A DNA stretch of 6,827 nt from NCBI GenBank assembly GCA_017533545.1, contig JAFXHW010000112.1, forward strand, positions 1 through 6,827, given 5' to 3'. Positions 1 to 6,449 of this stretch are shown one piece after another. Source of the stretch: Clostridia bacterium (GTDB lineage Bacteria > Bacillota_A > Clostridia > Oscillospirales > CAG-272). Under the pieces are notes generated by a model, which was given only the letters and a program-made list of their open reading frames with translations, had not been told where the DNA came from and ran no database searches. Every line of letters starts with the position of its first letter. The first letter of the stretch is position 1. Made by a program: the position numbers and the translations under genes.

Positions 1-6
1 AAGGAG
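1..6 (+). promoter_or_regulatory. Ribosome binding site of the DUF4432 gene
   Basis: AAGGAG lies 8 nt before the ATG at 15. It is a near-perfect SD sequence at ideal spacing and fixes the start of the first gene. The promoter for this gene must lie to the left of the window. Confidence 0.85.
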
Positions 7-14
7 AATTAAAA

Positions 15-977
15 ATGGAACAGCTCCACGTTGGAAATACCTCTCAGCTTTTTGACGTAAAACAATACCGTCTTGTTGGCGGAAAGGCCGACGGAGTGCG
101 CGCTATCGACGTCTGGAACGGCGGCGATCTCAGCTTTACTCTTATTGCTGACCGCGCCCTCGATCTCTTTACCGTTCGCTACTGCGGACACAATTTATCC
201 TTCCTCTCCCCTACCGGAGTGGTTGATCCCGCTTATTACGACGACCAGAACATCGGATGGCTCAATTCCTTTGGCGGCGGCTTCCTTTGCACCTGCGGAC
301 TTCAGAATATCGGCAGCCCCGACGCTGACCACGGACTTCACGGCCGCATCTCCAACACCCCTGCCGAAAACGTATGTGTTGAGCTTGCTGACGATGGCTG
401 TTCAGTGAAGATTTCGGGCATAATGCGTGAAGCTCGTCTTTTCGGCACAAAGCTTCAGTTAAAGCGTGAGATCTACTGTGAAAAAGGCAGCGACGTTATC
501 CGCTTTACCGACACCGTTACAAATCTCGGCTTTAATCGCGAGCGCATCTCCATGCTCTATCATTTCAACATGGGGTATCCGCTTGTTTCCGAAAGCGCAA
601 AGCCCTATATTCCCGCAATCAAGTCAGTTCCGCGTAACGAGCACGCCGCTACCGAGCCCGATTGGTCGGTTGTACACGCTCCCACAGCAGGATTTGAAGA
701 GATGTGCTGGTACCATTTCCTTTCTGAAAAGGTGCTCGGTATCGACAATCCTGCCATCGACACATCGATGCGCATAAAATTCGATTCCCCCATTCTCGAC
801 CGTGCTCTTCAGTGGAGAATGTTTGGCCAAGGCGACTACGTTATGGGTCTTGAGCCTGCGTCCTCCTCTATCGACGGCATCGACGATGCTATCGCCAACG
901 GCTCCATGAAATACATAGAACCCCGCTCGAGCATCGTAAACAAATTTGAGATCAGCTTCAAGCACTTGAGCAAGTAA
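15..977 (+). CDS. DUF4432 / aldose 1-epimerase-like protein
   Basis: This looks like a cytoplasmic member of the DUF4432 group, which has the galactose-mutarotase beta-sandwich fold; no signal peptide or membrane segment is seen. Family-like motifs are ADRALDL (residues 45-51), GGFLCTCGLQNIG (88-100), HGLHGR (106-111), YHFNMGYPL (182-190), GLEP (278-281) and EPRSS near the C-terminus. By analogy with GalM-type mutarotases, His106 or His109, His183 and Glu280 are the likely sugar-binding and acid/base residues; this mapping is inference. The expected role is interconversion of sugar anomers, or binding of a sugar, before further metabolism. The length (320 aa) suits the family. The start is fixed by the SD at 1-6. 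The membrane-protein gene follows after 16 nt, so the two are probably co-transcribed. The nearby isomerase and hydrolase genes point to a pentose or rare-sugar substrate. The exact substrate cannot be read from the sequence. Confidence 0.85.
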   Translation: MEQLHVGNTSQLFDVKQYRLVGGKADGVRAIDVWNGGDLSFTLIADRALDLFTVRYCGHNLSFLSPTGVVDPAYYDDQNIGWLNSFGGGFLCTCGLQNIGSPDADHGLHGRISNTPAENVCVELADDGCSVKISGIMREARLFGTKLQLKREIYCEKGSDVIRFTDTVTNLGFNRERISMLYHFNMGYPLVSESAKPYIPAIKSVPRNEHAATEPDWSVVHAPTAGFEEMCWYHFLSEKVLGIDNPAIDTSMRIKFDSPILDRALQWRMFGQGDYVMGLEPASSSIDGIDDAIANGSMKYIEPRSSIVNKFEISFKHLSK

Positions 978-993
978 GAGGAGTACCGTCTAA

Positions 994-1806
994 ATGCAAG
1001 AGAAGCAAACCGTAAAAAATCCGCTTTCTGCGGTACTCTATCGCTTCGTTTACCCCTGCTTTTTGTACTTTTCGCTTATAATCTTCCTTTCAACGGCAGG
1101 CGTATATATCGCCTTACGTTCAAATGAAGCATTTTTGGTCGAAATAATCGTCTGGCTTTTCCTCTATTCTATTGGGCTTGCTCTGCTCAATCAGCTTTTC
1201 TATGTAAAGGCATTGAGCCGCGCATTGGCTTTTCTGATTCATTGGATCGGAACGCTGGCGCTTTTTATACTTATTCTTGTTGCTTTTACGGGAAAAACCG
1301 AAAATATCATCGGAGCTCTTTTCAGTCTTATACCTCTCAGCTTGGTTTATTTCATATTTGTGGGTCTTTATGCATTGATAAAAAAGATCACAAATGAGTT
1401 TACCGTAAAAAAGATAATTTTCCCCTTCGTCATGTACTTTTCGCTGTCGATCTTCCTCACTGAAATTCTGACCTACTCAATCGAGGTTGCGTCGGGCGCC
1501 CCCCATTTCATAAACCAGTGTTATTTCATTGTTTTTGCCGCAGTCATGACGCTTTTGGAGTTTGTTCTTCGTGCAAAATTCTCTCTGTTTTTCAGAATTG
1601 CACTCCACTTTATCGGCACTATGGCCGCGATAATTATATGCTTCTTCGTTCTGGCACACAATTATGTCAACTATTCGGATGCCTTTATTCCCTGCATTGT
1701 AATTGCGGCAATTTACCTGCTGATTGCGGCAGTTGCCGTCTTTACAAGAAGCAAAGTCGAAAAGGTGGAAAATGCGGAGAAAAAATACGACAGACAGTTC
1801 TTATAA
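994..1806 (+). CDS. Membrane protein with two tandem four-helix halves, DUF3021-like
   Basis: I do not recognise a specific function. The protein is 270 aa and very hydrophobic, with about eight predicted membrane helices and a charged, probably cytoplasmic tail (residues 252-270). It appears to be an internal duplication. Residues 19-131 and 142-254 align at an offset of 122-123: YPCFLYFSLIIFL (20-32) matches FPFVMYFSLSIFL (143-155), IHWIGT (82-87) matches LHFIGT (204-209), and LVYFIF (117-122) matches AIYLLI (239-244). Each half, about 113 aa with four helices and a mid-helix His followed by Gly-Thr, recalls the small DUF3021 membrane family. That assignment is from memory and is tentative. 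The start is supported by AGAGGAG at 977-983, overlapping the end of the upstream gene. The gene ends 17 nt before a strong terminator. No transporter signature is visible. Confidence 0.75.
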   Translation: MQEKQTVKNPLSAVLYRFVYPCFLYFSLIIFLSTAGVYIALRSNEAFLVEIIVWLFLYSIGLALLNQLFYVKALSRALAFLIHWIGTLALFILILVAFTGKTENIIGALFSLIPLSLVYFIFVGLYALIKKITNEFTVKKIIFPFVMYFSLSIFLTEILTYSIEVASGAPHFINQCYFIVFAAVMTLLEFVLRAKFSLFFRIALHFIGTMAAIIICFFVLAHNYVNYSDAFIPCIVIAAIYLLIAAVAVFTRSKVEKVENAEKKYDRQFL

Positions 1807-1822
1807 AGTATCGAAGCAAAAT

Positions 1823-1860
1823 AAAAAAATCCAATGGCATCTGCCATTGGATTTTTTGTT
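1823..1860. terminator. Bidirectional intrinsic terminator between convergent genes
   Basis: A GC-containing stem (TCCAATGGC at 1830-1838 with GCCATTGGA at 1843-1851, loop ATCT) is extended by A-run/T-run pairing (1824-1829 with 1852-1857). It has T-tracts on both strands, so it can end the rightward pair and the leftward operon. The TAA stop of the hydrolase gene (1862-1860) touches the edge of the element, so the leftward mRNA forms the hairpin immediately after its last codon. Confidence 0.93.
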
Positions 1861-3704
1861 TACTTGATATAAGGCAGTTCGGTAATGCGGAGCCTTGCAC
1901 ATCCGTATGGAATGAATCTGATCTTTTTTACCTCGCTTTGCGGCTCGCGGCTGTTGGGCACAACAGCACATTTGCCGTCCTCTTCGGGCCAATCGATAAG
2001 CACGCCCTCGCCGCTGAGCTCGACGGGCGGATTTTCAGCCGTAAATGGGATATCGAACTTATTGCGCTTGATCTTGAATGTATCACTCGTTAAAGCATAA
2101 TTCCACTCGGATTTGGGATGTACATAGTAATCGCAATAGGGATAAACGATCTTTTCGCCGTTGCGTTCACTTTCGATCTTCTCCCATTCCTCCTCAATAG
2201 CAAGTGCGAAGAGGAGCGGTCCGCGCTCGACACACACCATGTCGTTGGGACGTGCGCGGAGCTTGGTCTTTACGTTAAGATCGATAGTTATTGTATGCTC
2301 ACCATTCCAAACACTTCCCATGGACATCCATTTGATGTTCTCAAATGTGTCCTTGCCGTCGATAGTAACACCGTCTACGAAGGAGGGGATACGTATTTTC
2401 AGCGTAAAGCTAATGGGAGAATCGGTTTTTATGCGGTATACGAGCTTATTCGTAAAGGGGTAATCGGTTTCAAGGGTAACATTTACGTTTGCATTGCCAA
2501 TCTTCGTACTCACGCTTGAAGGAGCAAGTACGGTAGATACTATGCCCTTATCATAACGCATAAAGGTAGACATTGCAAGCTTTGGCCAGCCCTGATTAAA
2601 ATTGGCGGTGCAGCAGCCGAAGTTAGGCTCAAGTCCGAATGTGTGCGCATCGGGGGTGTTTGTCTTGAAAGGCTTTTTGCCCTCTGCAAAAGGAGCACAC
2701 TCGATCTGATTTGTCATCTGATCGTACTGATGAGTCCACATGTCTGCGGAAACAGTCGCGGGAAGCGCGTTGAAAGCAAGCCTCTCAAGGCGGTCAGCCC
2801 AATAAGGATTACCCGAGATAGCGAGCATTGTTTCGTATGAATACATTGCTTCAACAATACCGCAAAGTTCAGTTCCCTGAACGGGATCGGTACCGGCAAG
2901 ACATTCATCACCTGCAAATGCACCGGTAGGCATACCGTGATATTTATCGAGAGTTTCAATGGCGGACAAAGCAAAGGCATCGGGATCGTTTCCGTCGATT
3001 CTCGAAACGAGCGCACCTGCTTTGAGCATCATGTTCAGATTTACTATATGTGTATCAAATCCCCATTCAGGGCTGATTTTGCGAACAGCTTCGCTGTCCA
3101 TTATCTGCTCCCAGTTACTTCCCTGCGTACGCAGTTTAACGGCAAGCTCAAGCATGGCATCGTCGTGATTGCGCTCGTAAAGCCAATATACGGGTATAAG
3201 TCCTTCAAACCAACGAGCTTTTCCCCAATCGAACAGCGGGTGCTGATCGAGATGCTTGTCAAGAACGTAAAGCGCACGTTCAAGAATGGTCTGTATCTTG
3301 CTTTCGGCCGCTTTGTTGCAGTCGGCATATACTGTAAATACCTTGCAGATAAGCAAGTACGCCCACATATCGTAGGTGCCCCGCTGATCTTCGGGACAGG
3401 GGCAGACCCATCCATCAGGCGCAATACGCTCGATTATGCCATTGACGTAACGATCTGCATCGGCAATGAGTGCCTCGTCCTCGAGTATGTATGCAAGAGG
3501 AATAAAGCCGTCGAGCCAGTAAGGAACTCTTTCCCAACCGTCGCACTTTCCGCCTATCCAGGCACTGTCACGGATGTCGGGCCAAATCTTTTGAAGATTT
3601 CCGCTAAGGCCGTCAGCCTGCAATCGAAGCTGACGCATAAGCCAACCGGTGGGCTTAAGTTCATCTATACTGAAAGGTTTAAATTGCAAGTCTTTTAACA
3701 ACAT
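1860..3704 (-). CDS. GH127/DUF1680 family glycoside hydrolase (putative beta-L-arabinofuranosidase)
   Basis: A 614-aa protein with the (alpha/alpha)6-barrel-type DUF1680 pattern. Early aromatic motifs are WERVPYWLDGF (57-67), then WGFDTH (214-219), the metal and catalytic region, and the C-terminal beta-domain signature ERGPLLFAL (493-501). In the characterised GH127 enzyme HypBA1, zinc is held by Glu338, Cys340, Cys417 and Cys418; Cys417 is the nucleophile and Glu322 the acid/base. Here the matching residues are Glu279, Cys281 (GTELC), Cys364 and Cys365 (FGCC), with Glu267 (GDE) the likely acid/base. The Glu267-Glu279 spacing is 12 rather than 16, so this is a different subfamily and arabinofuranoside specificity is not assured. 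No signal peptide is seen; it should act in the cytoplasm on imported oligosaccharides. The SD is GAAAGGAAAG (3720-3711) shortly before the ATG. It is last in the leftward series, 50 nt after the isomerase gene. Confidence 0.88.
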   Translation of the reverse strand: MLLKDLQFKPFSIDELKPTGWLMRQLRLQADGLSGNLQKIWPDIRDSAWIGGKCDGWERVPYWLDGFIPLAYILEDEALIADADRYVNGIIERIAPDGWVCPCPEDQRGTYDMWAYLLICKVFTVYADCNKAAESKIQTILERALYVLDKHLDQHPLFDWGKARWFEGLIPVYWLYERNHDDAMLELAVKLRTQGSNWEQIMDSEAVRKISPEWGFDTHIVNLNMMLKAGALVSRIDGNDPDAFALSAIETLDKYHGMPTGAFAGDECLAGTDPVQGTELCGIVEAMYSYETMLAISGNPYWADRLERLAFNALPATVSADMWTHQYDQMTNQIECAPFAEGKKPFKTNTPDAHTFGLEPNFGCCTANFNQGWPKLAMSTFMRYDKGIVSTVLAPSSVSTKIGNANVNVTLETDYPFTNKLVYRIKTDSPISFTLKIRIPSFVDGVTIDGKDTFENIKWMSMGSVWNGEHTITIDLNVKTKLRARPNDMVCVERGPLLFALAIEEEWEKIESERNGEKIVYPYCDYYVHPKSEWNYALTSDTFKIKRNKFDIPFTAENPPVELSGEGVLIDWPEEDGKCAVVPNSREPQSEVKKIRFIPYGCARLRITELPYIK

Positions 3705-3731
3705 TTTAGTCTTTCCTTTCGTCTGTTGTCT

Positions 3732-3747
3732 TTAACTTGTAAGTTAA
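3732..3747. repeat. Perfect 7-bp inverted repeat between the isomerase and hydrolase genes
   Basis: TTAACTT-GT-AAGTTAA is a perfect dyad with a 2-nt centre in the 50-nt gap before the hydrolase gene. It is AT-rich, has a tiny loop and is not followed by a T-run on the minus strand, so a terminator is unlikely. It could be an operator for a sugar-responsive regulator, or a weak intercistronic hairpin. I could not find a convincing -35/-10 pair beside it. Confidence 0.45.
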
Positions 3748-3754
3748 TGTCGGA

Positions 3755-4438
3755 TTAAAGAGCGTAGTCCTGACCGAGAAGGTAGATAGGCGCCTCGTCT
3801 TCCTCGATTTCAGGGAATCTTCCGACGGGCTTATAGAAGAAGTTGTCGCCGTTATCGTCGTTTACCATGGAAACCTCGCCAACCATAACCTCACCGCATC
3901 CTTCTTCTCCCCAGAACTGATGGAAAAGTCCTCGGGTCATGGTCATACTTTCGCCGGGTCTGAGTCTGATAACGCTGCCTGCCTCAACGGTATAGCGACG
4001 TCCGTCCGAGCAAACGGTTACGGGTGTTGTGTCGAAAGATTTTCCGTCGGGCGCGCTGTTGTATACAGAGATAAGAAGGTTTCCGCCGCCGCGATTGATG
4101 ATATCCTCGAGTTTGGATTTATGATAGTGGTAAGGTGTAATCTGGCCTTCTCCAACGAGCATGATCTTTTCGGCATAAGGCTTTTCGTAGGCGTTGTTAT
4201 AATAGTTACCGTTTCTGAGAGTGAAGAGGAAAAGACCCATCTTTTCAAAATCTCCGGAACCGAAATCGGTTATATCCCAACCGAGAGCGCACTCGCGGAT
4301 CTCCTTGTATTCGGGATCGTCGAGCTTATCCTTCCAATCATCGGGAGAAAAATATGCGAAGGGAGGCAGGAGGAAGTTTTTTGATCTGAAAACCTGCTCA
4401 GCGTGACGAAGATATGCATTGATTTGCGAACGTTTCAT
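3755..4438 (-). CDS. D-lyxose isomerase-family cupin (sugar ketol-isomerase)
   Basis: A 227-aa cytoplasmic cupin of the D-lyxose ketol-isomerase family (EC 5.3.1.15 for characterised members, which convert D-lyxose to D-xylulose and often also act on D-mannose/D-fructose). The N-terminus MKRSQIN, the metal motif H104-Y-H106 with Glu111, the block EDIINRGGGNL (111-121), His173 (GLFHQFW) and the C-terminal GEVSMVNDDNGDNFF and GRFPEIEEDE blocks are family hallmarks. His104, His106, Glu111 and His173 would bind the divalent metal. The length is normal for the family and the protein looks intact. The start codon lies one base after the purF stop, with its SD inside the end of purF. Position between purF and a glycoside hydrolase suggests it processes the released sugar. 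The true substrate could be another aldose of related configuration. Confidence 0.92.
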   Translation of the reverse strand: MKRSQINAYLRHAEQVFRSKNFLLPPFAYFSPDDWKDKLDDPEYKEIRECALGWDITDFGSGDFEKMGLFLFTLRNGNYYNNAYEKPYAEKIMLVGEGQITPYHYHKSKLEDIINRGGGNLLISVYNSAPDGKSFDTTPVTVCSDGRRYTVEAGSVIRLRPGESMTMTRGLFHQFWGEEGCGEVMVGEVSMVNDDNGDNFFYKPVGRFPEIEEDEAPIYLLGQDYAL

Positions 4439-4439
4439 G

Positions 4440-5876
4440 TTATTTATTCTCCTTTAATTTTTCTTCAGCTTCAATTCTTATCGGGTAGTTGCCGGTAAAG
4501 CATGCATCGCAGAAACCGACTGTGGAATTGGGCACGATGCTATGCAGATCTTCGATTGCGAGATATCCAATAGAATCCGCATCTATAGATTTGCCGATTT
4601 CTTCGATATTCAGGCGGCGTGCGATAAGCTTATCGCGGGATGAAATATCTGTTCCGAAATAGCAGGGATTAAGGAAGGGCGGCGAAGAAATTCTTACATG
4701 CACCTCTTTTGCACCCGCTTCGCGGATCATGCGAACAAGATTTGCAGTAGTTGTTCCGCGGACGATTGAATCGTCAACAACAACAACTCTCTTATCTTTG
4801 AGTACAGCACTGATGGGATTGAGCTTGAGCTTGACGAGTCCTTCTCTCTCGCTCTGCTTTGTCTGAATGAAAGTGCGACCGATATATCTGTTCTTCATAA
4901 GACCCATTGCATAAGGGATACCCGATTCGCGGCTGTAACCGAGTGCGGCATCAAGTCCGCTGTCGGGCACACCGAAAACAATATCAGCATCTACGGGGTG
5001 GCGTCGTGCCAGGCATTTTCCTGCCTCGACGCGGGAAAAATGTACACTCTGACCGTCGATTATAGAATCAGGGCGGGCAAAGTAAATATGCTCAAATATG
5101 CACAGCGAGGTCTTTTTAGTGCACTTATCTGTATGAGAAATAAGACCGTCTTTGCTGACAACAACGATCTCGCCGGGCCTTACATCGCGGACGAATTTAC
5201 CGCCTACTGCATCGATTGCGCATGATTCGGAAGCAAAGATCCAGCAGTCACCGAGTCTGCCAATGCACAAAGGACGGAATCCGTTGGGATCGCGAACGGC
5301 GATCATCTTGTTCGAGCAAAGGAAAACCATTGAATAAGCGCCGTTGATCTTGTCCATTGCAGATGCAAGAGCGCGGTCGGTGGTATCGTGAGAAAATCTC
5401 TCGCGTGCTACGATATAAGCGATAAGCTCGGCATCGGAATTCGAGTGGAACATTGCACCGTTTTCCTCAAGCTCGTTTCTGAGGGCCGCGCTGTTCTCGA
5501 GAGCGCCGTTATACGCCACCGCGATCTGTCCCTTATTATACTTACAAACGAAGGGCTGAGCGTTTTCTCTTCCCTCGTCGCCCGCGGCGGAGTAACGAAC
5601 GTGTCCGAGAGCGTAACTGCCCTGAAGATATGTCAGAACCATCTCATTGAACACTTCGTTTGCAAGGCCGCTGTCGCGATGAGAAAAGAGCTTGCCGTCG
5701 TTATTGACTGCAATTCCCGCGCTCGACTGGCCGCGATGCTGCAATGCATAAAGAGCTGAATAAGTAATATGTGCTACATCGTGATCGGCGTTTGGATCAA
5801 ATATGCCGAACACACCGCATTCTTCGTGCGGCTTATCAGAAATAAAACAGGTTTGTGAAGAATGGATTTCTTTCAT
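4440..5876 (-). CDS. purF: Amidophosphoribosyltransferase (PurF), [4Fe-4S] type
   Basis: Catalyses the first committed step of purine synthesis (EC 2.4.2.14): PRPP + glutamine to 5-phosphoribosylamine. The N-terminal class II glutaminase domain starts at Cys20 (EEC-GVFGIF), so residues 1-19 are a propeptide removed to expose the catalytic Cys, as in Bacillus PurF. Arg94 (GHVRY), Asn123-Gly124 and Asp148 of the glutamine site are kept. The phosphoribosyltransferase domain has the PRPP loop VVVVDDSIVRGTTT (364-377). Cys259, Cys405, Cys456 and Cys459 match the four iron-sulfur ligands of Bacillus-type PurF, implying an oxygen-sensitive cluster. The length (478 aa) is normal. Oddities lie in the glutaminase half: RYSAAG (94-99) where RY-x-T-x-G is usual, YNGAL (122-126) for HNGNL, and QSSAG for QESAG or QDAAG. 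The SD GAGGAAGG (5897-5890) sits 13 nt before the ATG. It lies 44 nt after purE and 1 nt before the isomerase gene. Confidence 0.97.
   Translation of the reverse strand: MKEIHSSQTCFISDKPHEECGVFGIFDPNADHDVAHITYSALYALQHRGQSSAGIAVNNDGKLFSHRDSGLANEVFNEMVLTYLQGSYALGHVRYSAAGDEGRENAQPFVCKYNKGQIAVAYNGALENSAALRNELEENGAMFHSNSDAELIAYIVARERFSHDTTDRALASAMDKINGAYSMVFLCSNKMIAVRDPNGFRPLCIGRLGDCWIFASESCAIDAVGGKFVRDVRPGEIVVVSKDGLISHTDKCTKKTSLCIFEHIYFARPDSIIDGQSVHFSRVEAGKCLARRHPVDADIVFGVPDSGLDAALGYSRESGIPYAMGLMKNRYIGRTFIQTKQSEREGLVKLKLNPISAVLKDKRVVVVDDSIVRGTTTANLVRMIREAGAKEVHVRISSPPFLNPCYFGTDISSRDKLIARRLNIEEIGKSIDADSIGYLAIEDLHSIVPNSTVGFCDACFTGNYPIRIEAEEKLKENK
4449..4455 (-). promoter_or_regulatory. Ribosome binding site of the isomerase, inside the 3' end of purF
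   Basis: Read on the minus strand this is AAAGGAG, 10 nt before the isomerase ATG (4438-4436) and within the last codons of purF. Ribosomes finishing purF at 4440 would stop over the next start site, which favours translational coupling. Confidence 0.8.
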
Positions 5877-5920
5877 GGATATTACTGTACCTTCCTCAAA
5901 AAAGAATGAAAAAACTTTAC

Positions 5921-6403
5921 TTATTTGTTGAGCGCCTCGTCCTTGGCTATTACTTCATCAGCCATCTGCTTTTTGTAAGCGGCAAGCTTTGCGGCAAGGG
6001 TGTCGTCGGAAAGCGCGATCATCTGAGCAGCGAGGATAGCGGCATTTGCAGAGCCATCGATTGCAACAGTTGCAACGGGAACGCCCGCGGGCATCTGAAC
6101 GATGGACAAAAGCGCGTCAAGCCCTTCGAGAGCCGATGCCTTGATAGGCAGACCGATAACGGGCAAAGTGGTGTAAGCTGCCAGAACACCGCCGAGGTGA
6201 GCTGCCTTGCCCGCAGCTGCAATAATTACACCAAAACCGTTGTCTTTTGCATTTGCGGCAAATTTTGCGGCGGCATCAGGGGTTCTGTGCGCCGATATAA
6301 CGTGCATTTCATAGGGCATATCAAATTTTTCAAAAATCTTGATCGCCGCTTCGAGCTTGGGCATATCACTGTCGCTGCCCATGATAAGTGCTGTCTTTAA
6401 CAT
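5921..6403 (-). CDS. purE: N5-carboxyaminoimidazole ribonucleotide mutase (PurE, class I)
   Basis: Converts N5-CAIR to CAIR in de novo purine synthesis (EC 5.4.99.18); it normally works with a PurK partner, which is not in the window. The 160-aa protein is a complete flavodoxin-like PurE: GSDSD (9-13), SAHRTP (37-42) with the conserved His39, AAAGKAAHLGG (62-72) with His69, LPVIGLPI (80-87) and QMPAGVPVATVAI (103-115). These match class I PurE, and the GKAAHLGG form is one I recall from Clostridia. Met1 is chosen because the protein then begins seven residues before GSDSD, as usual. The local ribosome site is weak: only AAGG 12 nt away, while a better AAAGGA lies 35 nt upstream beyond a small hairpin. 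The gene follows the partial upstream gene by 46 nt with no terminator between them. The 44-nt gap to purF holds two T6 runs but no stem. Confidence 0.97.
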   Translation of the reverse strand: MLKTALIMGSDSDMPKLEAAIKIFEKFDMPYEMHVISAHRTPDAAAKFAANAKDNGFGVIIAAAGKAAHLGGVLAAYTTLPVIGLPIKASALEGLDALLSIVQMPAGVPVATVAIDGSANAAILAAQMIALSDDTLAAKLAAYKKQMADEVIAKDEALNK

Positions 6404-6412
6404 CTGTCGTAC

Positions 6413-6444
6413 GCGCCTTGATAGATCAATAGCGCTCGTCCTTT
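6413..6444 (-). promoter_or_regulatory. Distant SD plus hairpin in the purE leader
   Basis: On the minus strand a good SD, AAAGGA (6444-6439), is followed by an imperfect inverted repeat: GCGC at 6435-6432, TTGAT at 6429-6425, centre CT, ATCAA at 6422-6418 and GCGC at 6416-6413. If folded, the hairpin would reduce the effective SD-to-ATG distance for purE from 35 nt to about 12 nt. The same SD is also well placed (9 nt) for a TTG at 6429 that opens a 10-codon frame ending inside the start of purE. Both readings are inference. Confidence 0.4.
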
Positions 6445-6449
6445 CTGAT

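Noticed and set aside
1518..2093. 191-codon plus-strand frame crossing the terminator
   Set aside because: It overlaps the membrane-protein gene out of frame and runs through the bidirectional terminator; its Cys-rich content looks like a shadow.
2937..3698. 253-codon open frame on the plus strand, antisense to the hydrolase
   Set aside because: It lies wholly within the recognisable DUF1680 gene, has no SD or family resemblance, and is best explained as a shadow of the coding strand.
3920..4384. 154-codon plus-strand frame opposite the isomerase
   Set aside because: The minus strand carries a full D-lyxose isomerase-family protein here; the plus frame has no SD or motif.
5877..5920. Possible terminator between purE and purF (two T6 runs on the minus strand)
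   Set aside because: No stem precedes the T-runs; they simply form an AT-rich spacer before the purF ribosome site.
5855..6400. 181-codon plus-strand frame opposite purE
   Set aside because: It is antisense to a clearly conserved purE; its Cys- and Arg-rich composition is typical of a shadow frame.
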